DNA of 43,237 bases from a marine gamma proteobacterium HTCC2089 (lineage in GTDB: Bacteria; Pseudomonadota; Gammaproteobacteria; Pseudomonadales; Azotimanducaceae). The DNA lies in the NCBI GenBank assembly GCA_905182905.1, contig CAJJDH010000098.1:1-43237 (forward strand), given 5' to 3'. Below, in pieces: positions 17,929 to 25,541 of this stretch; the stretch's first letter is position 1; each line of letters opens with the position of its first letter. The notes under the pieces are model-generated. The model was not told the origin of the DNA and ran no database searches. It saw only the letters and a program-made list of their open reading frames with translations. The position numbers and the translations under genes were made by a program.

Positions 17929-19725
17929 ATGCCACAAAAACCCGCCTATCACCAAGAGTACATTGCCCCCGCCGCCCTTGATTGGCTTAGTGGTCAGCCT
18001 TATTCAAAACTATACGAAGATATCTATTACACCGCCGACGGCACGGATGAAGTGCACCGAATATATCTCAAGCCCAGTAACTTACTGGAGCGTGCAGATT
18101 TACCCGACTGCGTGAATATCGGCGAGCTGGGCTTTGGGAGCGGCCTAAATTTCGCCATCACAGCCAGTGAGCTTCTAAACAAAACAACAAAGCACCTGCA
18201 TTTCATCAGTTTTGAGGCACACCCACTGGACTATGAGGCGTGGCAAAAAGTTGCCTTAACTCGTACAAAGATCCCCCTCTACCAAGCGTTAGCAGACAAC
18301 CCACCACCGCTGCTTACCGGCTGGCACCGGCGTAGCTTTGCTAATGGGCGAGTACAACTGAGCGTCTATCATGGGCCTGCCTTGGAAGGTGTGAAAGATC
18401 TGGCACAGCGACAGCGCCAACCAATAGATACTTGGTTCCTGGATGGCTTTTCCCCACCCAAAAACCCCGAAATGTGGGATTTAGATATATTGTCGGCGCT
18501 AACAAGTACCTGTACACAAGGTACTACAATCTGTTCCTTCACCTCTGCCGGCGCAGTGCGACGAGGCTTAGAGTCGCTGGGATTTACTATGCGTAAAGTG
18601 GATCAACAGCCGGTCAAACGCTCTAGTTTAGCTGGGGTATTTGTTGCTACCGGGCGCGCGCGGCAAAGCACACCCAAACAAGTAAGTGTCTTTGGTGCAG
18701 GCATAGCCGGATGCGCTATTGCACGGCACCTTGCCGACCAAGGTGTCCACGTACAAATTTTTGACCCTAATGGTGTGGCCAGCGGTGGCTCTAAGATGGA
18801 TGCCAGCGCATTACACTGCCGCCTACTGGGAGACAGCAGTCCCGGTGCAGAGTTTCGAGCCCGCGCCTTTCATTACGCGCGTAGTTACCATCACAACTTT
18901 CCAGGCTTTGCTGACACTGGCGCTGTGCAACTGGCCATGAACGACGGTGAGTTAAGCAAAATCCAGCGCATTGCCAAGGTTTATGCGCCAGACCCTAGTG
19001 CCGCAGAGAATTGGCTAACCTACTTAGACGAACAAACACTTACCGAGAAGTTCCAACTGGCGGGGTTAGGGGCGCTAGTATTTCCAAGCGCCGCTATCAT
19101 TGATTTACCCCAACTTTGTCACGGCCTTATAGATCATTCACGAATCGAATTTATCAATCAAGACGGTATCGAAACAGACCAACGACCCTTTATCGTGGCA
19201 TGTGCTGGAGCCAGTAAAAACTTCACCCATACTGAGAGCTTAGAAATCGGCGAAATGTACGGACAACTGGACTGGATAGCACCACAAGCTCCAATACCTA
19301 TGCCCATAGTGGGCAACGGGTACGTCATCCCAGGCGCTAAAGAATGGACCGTAGGTAGCAGCTATGAATATGAGCCTTGGCCCTCTATCGAGGCCAGTAC
19401 CAGTAACATCAACAAAAACCGGCGTTTTTTGGGCAACGGAAAAATGACTTCGCTGCGCCATAAACGAGCACCGCGCTGTGTGTCTAGTGACCGCGAACCA
19501 GTGGTAGGCAAGCTAAGCGAAACGGGATGGATTTCCACCGCTCATGGATCTATGGGTACAAGTTCCGCGCCAATGGCTGCCGCTATGATTAGCAGCCAGC
19601 TACTTGGATGGATACCACCCGTATCTAAACGGGTCGAAACAAGTTTAAGTCCCCAGCGATTTATTCCTCGGCAGGCGCGGCGCGGGGTAAAACATGTGGG
19701 GCCTAAACCGGACCCTGCCGAGTGA
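17929..19725 (+). CDS. mnmC: tRNA 5-methylaminomethyl-2-thiouridine biosynthesis bifunctional protein
   Basis: MnmC finishes the mnm5s2U wobble base: the FAD domain removes the carboxymethyl group and the methyltransferase domain adds the methyl from SAM. The N-terminal methyltransferase shows INIGELGFGSGLNF-type glycine loop (about residues 60-73) and DTWFLDGFSPPKNPEMWDLD (about 180-200). The FAD domain starts near residue 245 with VFGAGIAGCAIARHLADQGVHVQIFD and ends with the SDREPVVGKL and HGSMGTSSAPMAA segments. The segment after the Rossmann fold, ASGGSKMDASALHCRLL, departs from the usual GASGN..GALYP pattern. The 598 residues are shorter than the 668 in E. coli. A strong hairpin terminator follows 38 bases after the stop. 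Confidence 0.94.
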   Translation: MPQKPAYHQEYIAPAALDWLSGQPYSKLYEDIYYTADGTDEVHRIYLKPSNLLERADLPDCVNIGELGFGSGLNFAITASELLNKTTKHLHFISFEAHPLDYEAWQKVALTRTKIPLYQALADNPPPLLTGWHRRSFANGRVQLSVYHGPALEGVKDLAQRQRQPIDTWFLDGFSPPKNPEMWDLDILSALTSTCTQGTTICSFTSAGAVRRGLESLGFTMRKVDQQPVKRSSLAGVFVATGRARQSTPKQVSVFGAGIAGCAIARHLADQGVHVQIFDPNGVASGGSKMDASALHCRLLGDSSPGAEFRARAFHYARSYHHNFPGFADTGAVQLAMNDGELSKIQRIAKVYAPDPSAAENWLTYLDEQTLTEKFQLAGLGALVFPSAAIIDLPQLCHGLIDHSRIEFINQDGIETDQRPFIVACAGASKNFTHTESLEIGEMYGQLDWIAPQAPIPMPIVGNGYVIPGAKEWTVGSSYEYEPWPSIEASTSNINKNRRFLGNGKMTSLRHKRAPRCVSSDREPVVGKLSETGWISTAHGSMGTSSAPMAAAMISSQLLGWIPPVSKRVETSLSPQRFIPRQARRGVKHVGPKPDPAE

Positions 19726-19762
19726 CCGCACTGATAGACGGCTCTCTACGAAAAAATTTAGG

Positions 19763-19794
19763 CAAAAAAAACGCACCTAGAATAGGTGCGTTTT
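19763..19794. terminator. Bidirectional intrinsic terminator between mnmC and serA
   Basis: A perfect 10-base-pair stem (19770-19779 with 19783-19792) closes a three-base GAA loop. A run of eight A precedes it and TTTT follows, so it can act on both strands. The longer tract is on the serA side, making it stronger for the minus strand. It sits between the convergent ends of mnmC and serA. Confidence 0.92.
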
Positions 19795-19870
19795 GGGGCG
19801 AAGTCTCTCTGCCCTAAAAGAAGTGTTTCTAGTTTAGAAGCAGTAGTTCTGCTCTAAAACCAGAACAGGT

Positions 19871-21049
19871 CTAACTCCCCTCAATCACACGAACGTTAAT
19901 CACGCTCTCGATAGAACGAATGGCTTCTAACAACCCTTCGTCCGGCGCTTCAGAAAGATCGATCAGATTATAGGCCAGCTCATCACGACTCTTATTGAGC
20001 AAATCAATAACATTGATATTACGCTCCGCCAAAACTGCTGTCATTTGACCTAGCATTCCTGGCACATTGTGATTGCTCACGGCTAAACGATAACCACTAA
20101 CAACATCCATACTTACTGATGGGAAATTTACAGAATTAACAATGCTGCCGGTTTCCATAAAGCGAACCAATTGATCTGCAGCCATTATCGCGCAGTTTTC
20201 TTCTGCTTCATCGGTACTCGCACCCAAGTGAGGGGTCAGCATAACTCGATCATGATCCAACAAACCCGGTACCGGGAAGTCAGCTACATAACGCCCTAAA
20301 TGCCCACTTTCCAATGCCGCCGCCAATGCTTGTGAGTCAACAATCGGCTGACGAGCAAAGTTCAATAAAACACTACCTGGCTTGAACGCTTTCAGTGCTT
20401 CCTCATTAATCATACCTTGCGTGGCAGGCAGCAATGGCACGTGCACGCTGACATAATCTGCTTTGGCAAAAAGGCTTGGCAGATTTTGCATGCGCTCTAC
20501 TTGTGACGGTATGCGCCACGCAGCATCTACAGATAAAGCGGGATCGTAACCTAGAACATTCATCCCCAAATCTAAGCCAGCTCTAGCGACCATGGAGCCG
20601 ATAGCGCCAAGGCCAACAACGCCCAAAGTCTTGCCGACCAACTCACGTCCTTTAAATCTCTTTTTTTCTGCTTCTACCAACTTGTTCAGTTCAGCTTCAT
20701 CGCTAACGTTGGCTAGGGAACGCACATAGGCAATACCGCCAAATACGTCTCTAGAGGCCAGCAACAATGCAGTTATAACCAACTCTTTAACCGAGTTAGC
20801 GTTGGCGCCAGGCGTATTAAAAACAACAATACCTTTCTCGCTACAAGCATCAACCGGCACATTATTAGTACCAGCACCTGCACGAGCTACAGCTCTAAGG
20901 CCTGGATTAAGATCTGGGGCTGCCAGTTTATGACTGCGAATCAGCAATGCGTCAGGAGACTCATGCTCCGCATTGACTTCATAACCACTGGTTGGAAATC
21001 GCTCTAGGCCAATTGGCGCGATAGCGTTATAAGTTCTAATTTTATACAT
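19871..21049 (-). CDS. serA: D-3-phosphoglycerate dehydrogenase, 390-residue type
   Basis: SerA oxidises 3-phosphoglycerate with NAD, the first step of serine synthesis; SerC for the next step lies at 1196-2275. The 392 residues show VARAGAGTNNVPVDACSEKGIVVFNTPGANANSVKELV at the N-terminal half, the Rossmann loop TLGVVGLGAIGSMVA near residues 143-157, and catalytic His in LTPHLGASTDEAEENC. A C-terminal ACT domain starts near residue 322 (HNVPGMLGQMTAVLAERNINVIDL) and should bind serine. The shorter form with an inserted KKRFKGREL segment differs from the 410-residue E. coli enzyme and is shared by Firmicutes and many gammaproteobacteria. A structured leader (21067-21118) lies just upstream, and no clear ribosome binding site is seen. 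Confidence 0.93.
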   Translation of the reverse strand: MYKIRTYNAIAPIGLERFPTSGYEVNAEHESPDALLIRSHKLAAPDLNPGLRAVARAGAGTNNVPVDACSEKGIVVFNTPGANANSVKELVITALLLASRDVFGGIAYVRSLANVSDEAELNKLVEAEKKRFKGRELVGKTLGVVGLGAIGSMVARAGLDLGMNVLGYDPALSVDAAWRIPSQVERMQNLPSLFAKADYVSVHVPLLPATQGMINEEALKAFKPGSVLLNFARQPIVDSQALAAALESGHLGRYVADFPVPGLLDHDRVMLTPHLGASTDEAEENCAIMAADQLVRFMETGSIVNSVNFPSVSMDVVSGYRLAVSNHNVPGMLGQMTAVLAERNINVIDLLNKSRDELAYNLIDLSEAPDEGLLEAIRSIESVINVRVIEGS

Positions 21050-21066
21050 AATTTCTAAGCCGAAAA

Positions 21067-21118
21067 TGAAGCAGGCACGTTAGGCAACCCGCAGGGTCAA
21101 GTCAAGGAGCGTGCTTCA
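21067..21118 (-). promoter_or_regulatory. Structured leader upstream of serA
   Basis: On the transcript strand, TGAAGCACG pairs with CGTG and CTTCA across a four-base bulge, forming a nine-pair outer stem (21118-21110 with 21079-21076 and 21071-21067). Inside it ACCC and GGGT make a second small hairpin. The structure ends 17 bases before the serA start codon. It does not match a riboswitch class I know. Confidence 0.4.
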
Positions 21119-21222
21119 TGATTCGATGAATTTCTTCAAGCCATGACGGTTGAAGGAGGATTTGAGCAGTCGTATCAATTTGACCTCAAGCCCTTAGACA
21201 ATTGATATTGCGGGTTTGCAGT

Positions 21223-22305
21223 CTACTTTGCTACAGCCTCTAGCTCGGCTACCAACATCTCACTCGCCTTTAAGTTCGCGATACCGTTGAGGGCTTGGCG
21301 GTAACCCACTTCTTGGGCACGCAGATTTTCTAAGCTGGCTAGCAGCTGCTGAGTGTCGAGATCTTCCTCTGCCACCACCTCGCTCAACCCCTGCCGTCTT
21401 GCGTATTCGGCATTAGCTAGTTGATCCCCTCGGGAGGCAGCGCCAGACAATGGCACTAAAAGGGTAAGCTTCTTTAAGGCCCACAGTTCAAACAGAGCAT
21501 TTGCACCAGCCCTGGATACCACAATATTTGCCGCAGCCAGAATATCGCCCCAACCGGCGTCCACATACTCCAACTCCAAATAACCTTCTTGTTCTAAGCC
21601 TTCGGCCTTACCTGGACCACAGACATGAACTACAAAATAGCTAGCACACAACTCAGGCAATGCTTGCCTAATCATCGCGTTTAGTTTCTCTGCACCCAAA
21701 CTGCCCCCAGTGACCAACAAAATATCGCGATCATCGCTAACGCCCAAATAACGCTTACCTGATTCGGCATCACCTAAAAGAAGGTCATCGCGTATAGGCG
21801 TACCTGTATTGACAACGCGCCCCTTAAAACCTGCAAATTGAGTATCGGCAAAACTTGAACAAAGAGTTGAGACAAAAGGCATGACCAGCCTATTGGCCAA
21901 CCCGGGAGTCAAATCTGACTCGTGGGCGAGCACTGGGATTCTTAACAACCAACCGGCAAACACCAGTGGAAAAGAGACAAAACCGCCTTTGGAAAAAATA
22001 ACATTGGGTCGGATACGTCTGAGCAGAAACACCGACTGCACAACACCGAGTACAATACGTAAAACATCGGTGAAGTTTTGCCACGAAAAATAACGGCGCA
22101 ACTTACCCGCAGCCACGCCATGAAAAGTAATAGCCAGATCACCCAATAACTTTTCTTCTAGGCCGCTATGGGTACCTACAAAATGCACTTGCCACTGCCG
22201 TTCGATCAATCTTTGCGCTACTGGCAATGCAGGCAATACATGCCCGGCGCTACCACCGCCTACAATTACAATGGTCTTTGGATCTGTTTTTATATTTAGA
22301 CTCAT
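21223..22305 (-). CDS. murG: MurG-family GlcNAc transferase (lipid II synthesis), Firmicutes-like type
   Basis: MurG adds GlcNAc to lipid I to make lipid II at the inner face of the membrane. The 360 residues have the GT-B fold landmarks: VGGGSAGHVLPALPVA (residues 15-30, family GGTGGHxxPAL), VFSKGG-like IFSKGGFVSFPLV (103-115), LAHESDLTPGLANRL (126-140), VTGGSLGAEKLN and SRAGANALFELWALKK, then RGDQLANA. The KLRRYFSWQNFTD and HESDLTPGLAN segments match, from memory, the second MurG of Bacillus and the MurG of clostridia; gammaproteobacterial MurG normally has HEQNAVAGLTN here. It is not beside ftsW, murC or other cell-division genes but downstream of hda. It could be an extra copy, a replacement, or a relative with another lipid-linked substrate. 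Confidence 0.8.
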   Translation of the reverse strand: MSLNIKTDPKTIVIVGGGSAGHVLPALPVAQRLIERQWQVHFVGTHSGLEEKLLGDLAITFHGVAAGKLRRYFSWQNFTDVLRIVLGVVQSVFLLRRIRPNVIFSKGGFVSFPLVFAGWLLRIPVLAHESDLTPGLANRLVMPFVSTLCSSFADTQFAGFKGRVVNTGTPIRDDLLLGDAESGKRYLGVSDDRDILLVTGGSLGAEKLNAMIRQALPELCASYFVVHVCGPGKAEGLEQEGYLELEYVDAGWGDILAAANIVVSRAGANALFELWALKKLTLLVPLSGAASRGDQLANAEYARRQGLSEVVAEEDLDTQQLLASLENLRAQEVGYRQALNGIANLKASEMLVAELEAVAK

Positions 22306-22383
22306 GCGTGATCTTTAATTTTGCGTCGCCACCCTGTCACCAGAGTTAGGCCAAATATCAGTGTCTGCATACTAACCCGTAAA

Positions 22384-23127
22384 TTAGTAACCTAAGACTT
22401 CTTTTAGCAATGGAATAGTCAACATACGCTTATGCTGAAGTGTGGCGTGATCCAATTTTTCCAAGTCTTCTAATAAAACCTGAAGCTGACGCGGGCCGCG
22501 ACGCAGCCAATATTCCAAAACGCTTTCGGATAAATGATAGCCGCGCTCCTCCGCCCGCAAGCGCAAAACTCGAGCCTTGCCGCTGTCGTCCAATGGCACA
22601 ATTTGGTAATGACTCAATGATCGCATCCTAGAATTCAAATCAGCCAGATCAAAGTTTTCGACTAAAGCAGATTGGTTATGCGTAATAAGTAGCGTTCCTG
22701 CAACAGCCAGCACATGATTATAAAGGGCCATCAGTAGTTCTTCGCCAAGAGCATTGGATTTAAGTTCTTGAGCATCATCCACTGCGACCAGTACTCTGCC
22801 TTTGGCAAGCCCATCTGATGAGGACTCTAAAGCTTGGCGAAACCCTTGCTGCAAAGCCAGCTCGCCAGCACTGGCTAGCTCGGCACAATTGATAAAGAAA
22901 CAGTTTTCACCCTGCTCTTGTCCCGCGCTATAGCGACCTTGTAATAAGTGACTGCGTCCACTGGATACTTCACCATAAATCCACATGCCAGAAAATTCAG
23001 CAACAGGACTATTGAGATTTTTCACCAACTCAACATTGTTGCCCACAACAAAGTTGCCCAACCTTGGCTGGTGCGGTGCGTCAATAGACAGTACATCTTG
23101 GTCTAACAATTCAGTAGTCGCCTTCAT
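22384..23127 (-). CDS. hda: DnaA regulatory inactivator Hda
   Basis: Hda works with the sliding clamp to trigger ATP hydrolysis by DnaA after initiation. The AAA+ domain has a Walker-A-like WIYGEVSSGRSHLLQ, a Walker-B-like VLVAVDDAQEL, LNSRMRS (sensor 1/arginine region) and the ending ATLQHKRMLTIPLLKEVLGY, which matches E. coli Hda closely. I chose the ATG at 23127 (247 residues), which overlaps the upstream gene by 17 bases; the longer start at 23181 adds residues with no family match. The usual clamp-binding QLSLPL pentapeptide near the N-terminus is not obvious; LDQDVLSIDAP is the nearest. Followed by a MurG-like gene on the same strand. Confidence 0.9.
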   Translation of the reverse strand: MKATTELLDQDVLSIDAPHQPRLGNFVVGNNVELVKNLNSPVAEFSGMWIYGEVSSGRSHLLQGRYSAGQEQGENCFFINCAELASAGELALQQGFRQALESSSDGLAKGRVLVAVDDAQELKSNALGEELLMALYNHVLAVAGTLLITHNQSALVENFDLADLNSRMRSLSHYQIVPLDDSGKARVLRLRAEERGYHLSESVLEYWLRRGPRQLQVLLEDLEKLDHATLQHKRMLTIPLLKEVLGY

Positions 23128-23731
23128 CTGATTTAGCTTCGCCGCCCACAACTCGCGCCTCACGCAACTTTTTAAACGCAAGCGCTTTTGCCGATCTATT
23201 TACCCAAACCACGACGTAATGCACACCCGAAACTGCGCTGAGTACAGCAAGCAAATAGATACCAAAATCATCAACAGCACTTTGAGCATAGCCCCCTGCC
23301 ACACCGATGGGTAATTGGCTGGCCATTAGTAATGATAAGACCAGCATTTGCATGGCGGTATTAGCCTTACTCACCAAACTCGGTTGTACCTTGATATGAC
23401 CAATAATAACTCGGTAGGCGGTGCCACCTATGAGCAAGACCATATCTCTACCTAAGGTCAGGATGACAAGCCATAACGGAATCAGATTTTGCAGCGCAAA
23501 TACAATAAATACAGCTGCCACTAAAAATTTGTCTGCCAGGGGGTCAAGCAATCTGCCCAAATCAGTTGTCCAGTGATAGCGCCGCGCCAAGGCACCATCT
23601 AAGGCATCAGAGAAGCTGGCCATTAGCATAAGTGCAAATGCCAGAAGGGTTTGCCCGTGCCACAAAAACCAACTCGTGGGGAAGACCAGTATGATACGAA
23701 TCACTGTAACGATATTGGGCAAATGCCGCAT
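23111..23731 (-). CDS. CDP-alcohol phosphatidyltransferase family membrane protein
   Basis: The family joins a CDP-activated lipid to an alcohol, as PgsA does for phosphatidylglycerol phosphate. The signature D-G-x2-A-R-x8-G-x3-D-x3-D is complete here: DGALARRYHWTTDLGRLLDPLADK (about residues 48-71). There are five or six hydrophobic segments, so it is an inner membrane protein of 206 residues. I use the ATG at 23731, since AGGGA is nine bases upstream; a TTG at 23737 is possible but too close to that site. Its neighbours DUF2066 (adjacent) and hda (17-base overlap) suggest a tight operon. The substrate cannot be deduced; many gammaproteobacteria keep a separate true pgsA next to uvrC. Confidence 0.85.
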   Translation of the reverse strand: MRHLPNIVTVIRIILVFPTSWFLWHGQTLLAFALMLMASFSDALDGALARRYHWTTDLGRLLDPLADKFLVAAVFIVFALQNLIPLWLVILTLGRDMVLLIGGTAYRVIIGHIKVQPSLVSKANTAMQMLVLSLLMASQLPIGVAGGYAQSAVDDFGIYLLAVLSAVSGVHYVVVWVNRSAKALAFKKLREARVVGGEAKSDEGDY

Positions 23732-23737
23732 GACCAA

Positions 23738-24883
23738 TTATCCCTGCCAACTCATCAATGGCTTGGCATCAATCAGACTGATATTGGTGAGCCTACCTTC
23801 CATGGCAAGTAAGGTTACCAATCTATCAACGGGGGCCGAAGAACGGACTTGAAGCGAGATTACGTCTCCTCGCAAAGCCAAAACATTGACCTGCTCGACA
23901 AACTCGAAGCCGCGTAAATAGGCAACAAGATCCGAGTAGTTTTGTAAACTGTTGAGTCCACTCACACTGATCTCGTGACTGCGTGAAGTACGGCCAAAAA
24001 TCGCGTACTCCTCAGCCAAGCGGGTGGCACCCATATCTACCGCCACTCGCGCCACTTCATCTATTTTCTGTGCTTGCACTCCGCGAACCCCGGCAACCAC
24101 AAACTTATCGGCATTTAGACTGCCCATAACCACATCGCCAGTTTGAGCCTTCATTAACTGCCACTCTCCACTGTACAAACGCTCGCCCAAGATTTCCTGC
24201 ACTCTAAACCTACCAATCAAATACTGTGCTGCCTCATACCTTGAAGAGGCGTTATCGAGTGCATCTGTAAACTTGCCCCAGATATCACTTACCGAAACTA
24301 AAATACTGTCGTCCAGATCCATCAACGGTAACGCCACAGGCAGCCCTCGCAAATCAGCTTGCAACATTATTTCTTGAATCAGAGGGTTGCTGTCATCCGC
24401 GCCTAGAATACTTCTTTGTGTAGGTTCATCCACTACCACCCATGCCACTGTTTGTGGCCGTTTAGTCCACCAAATGGGTAATCCGGCTTGCCGCACCAAT
24501 GCGAGAATCGTATTAGGTTGAAAGGTAAATCGGATACTCAGCATCTGGCCTGACTGATCACGCCCAGGACTGCGCAGGTAGTCAAATGTACTGTAGTAGC
24601 GATCGGGCGAAGAAAGCGCCGTGTTTATCAAAGCAGATCTAGGGATGGAGGCTAAACCGGTCAGTCGAGAAAGCACCGTCAACAACGCGTCCCGCGCGGC
24701 TACCCGTCTTTTTTCACTACTTTGATCTAAGATAGGTTGATCGACACTGTACAACCATTTGTCGGTGCCTTCTGCAGCGCCAGCAAACGGCATGCTAGTA
24801 ATAAGTAGCAGACAAACGCACGCAGCTTCGATGGTGTTACGAAGCGGCTTAATTCTAAGACCTAGGACTTCTATCAACGTCAT
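23738..24883 (-). CDS. DUF2066 domain-containing exported protein
   Basis: No biochemical function is known to me for this family. The 381 residues begin with an unusually long N-region and a hydrophobic core (AACVCLLLITSMPFAGAAEG, about residues 20-39), consistent with a signal peptide or anchor. The body has the family-like VAARDALLTVLSRLTGLASIPRSALI and YYSTFDYLRSPGRDQSGQMLSIRFTFQPNTILALVRQAGLPIWWTKRPQTVAWVVVDEP. DUF2066 genes beside hda and opposite purM are common in Pseudomonas-like genomes, as here. It is directly followed by the CDP-alcohol phosphatidyltransferase (stop TAA at 23740-23738), so the two are surely co-transcribed. Expected location is periplasm or membrane. Confidence 0.85.
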   Translation of the reverse strand: MTLIEVLGLRIKPLRNTIEAACVCLLLITSMPFAGAAEGTDKWLYSVDQPILDQSSEKRRVAARDALLTVLSRLTGLASIPRSALINTALSSPDRYYSTFDYLRSPGRDQSGQMLSIRFTFQPNTILALVRQAGLPIWWTKRPQTVAWVVVDEPTQRSILGADDSNPLIQEIMLQADLRGLPVALPLMDLDDSILVSVSDIWGKFTDALDNASSRYEAAQYLIGRFRVQEILGERLYSGEWQLMKAQTGDVVMGSLNADKFVVAGVRGVQAQKIDEVARVAVDMGATRLAEEYAIFGRTSRSHEISVSGLNSLQNYSDLVAYLRGFEFVEQVNVLALRGDVISLQVRSSAPVDRLVTLLAMEGRLTNISLIDAKPLMSWQG

Positions 24884-24970
24884 GCAGTAATTTGGAGCGG
24901 CTATAGAGGCTCCCAGTGTAACGAAATTCAGCCGTTGGTAGAATATTTCTACGTGCTATATGGTCTGAGT

Positions 24971-24988
24971 TGGCAAGTACTTTTGCCA
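24971..24988. promoter_or_regulatory. Inverted repeat upstream of DUF2066 / TfoX-N genes
   Basis: TGGCAA (24971-24976) and TTGCCA (24983-24988) flank six bases. It lies in the 220-base divergent region and could be an operator, but no known regulator site is recognised. Confidence 0.25.
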
Positions 24989-25006
24989 GAACACTGGGCA
25001 AGCGAG

Positions 25007-25044
25007 TTGTCTATTGTCTAGGGAGTTGTCTAGGAAGTTGTCTC
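25007..25044. repeat. Four short TTGTCT repeats upstream of the TfoX-N gene
   Basis: TTGTCT occurs at 25007, 25014, 25026 and 25039, three of the copies as AGTTGTCT, with spacings of 7, 12 and 13 bases. They lie about 60-100 bases before the TfoX-N start, and the third and fourth sit close to helical spacing. They may be a regulator site or slipped duplication. Confidence 0.5.
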
Positions 25045-25103
25045 AGAAGTAAAAAGGGTTAAACCCAAGGGCTGGTCTACAATAAATAGCGCGGAGTCAG
25101 ATT

Positions 25104-25445
25104 ATGGCGACAATCGATGAGGGCCTTGCCCAACGAATACGCGAAACTCTATTTGAGTTAGCGGACTTTGCTGACATCAGTGAACGAAAAATGTTTGGTA
25201 GTCTAGTGTTTATGGTCAACGGCCACATGACCTGTGGCGCCGGCGACGAAGGAATGATGCTCCGCGTGGGCGCGGATCGTTATGTTGATGCGCTAAAACA
25301 CCCCCACGCTGAGGAAATGGATTTCACTGGGCGACCTATAACAGGTTTTTTATATATCACTGCGCAGGGTACCGAAACTGATGAAGACCTAACCTATTGG
25401 CTGGACTTAAGTTTGGGTTTCATTTTGGCGCAACCGCCCAAATAA
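25104..25445 (+). CDS. TfoX N-terminal domain protein
   Basis: The 113 residues form a single TfoX-N domain: RKMFGSLVFMVNGHMTCGAGDEGMMLRVGADRYVDALKHPHAEEMDFTGRPITGFLYI. The DUF-like RKMFGG pattern and the GLLLRV-type strand are the recognisable parts. True TfoX/Sxy competence regulators also have a C-terminal helix-hairpin domain, absent here, so a competence role is doubtful. It is a free-standing gene facing DUF2066 across a 220-base region and followed by purM after 96 bases. Cytoplasmic, function unknown. Confidence 0.85.
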   Translation: MATIDEGLAQRIRETLFELADFADISERKMFGSLVFMVNGHMTCGAGDEGMMLRVGADRYVDALKHPHAEEMDFTGRPITGFLYITAQGTETDEDLTYWLDLSLGFILAQPPK

Positions 25446-25541
25446 CACTGATAAATTAACCCCACAAAGCCCTGCGGAATTTATTAAACGGCAAATAATC
25501 CTGTACACTGCACGCCTCGCATCAAGACTAAGGGAACAAAG

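Noticed and set aside
21050-21222. Glycine riboswitch upstream of serA
   Set aside because: The conserved glycine aptamer core segments are not found, only a bulged stem with an inner hairpin.
25007-25044. CRISPR-like array
   Set aside because: Units are six to eight bases with spacers of up to seven bases; far too short for CRISPR.
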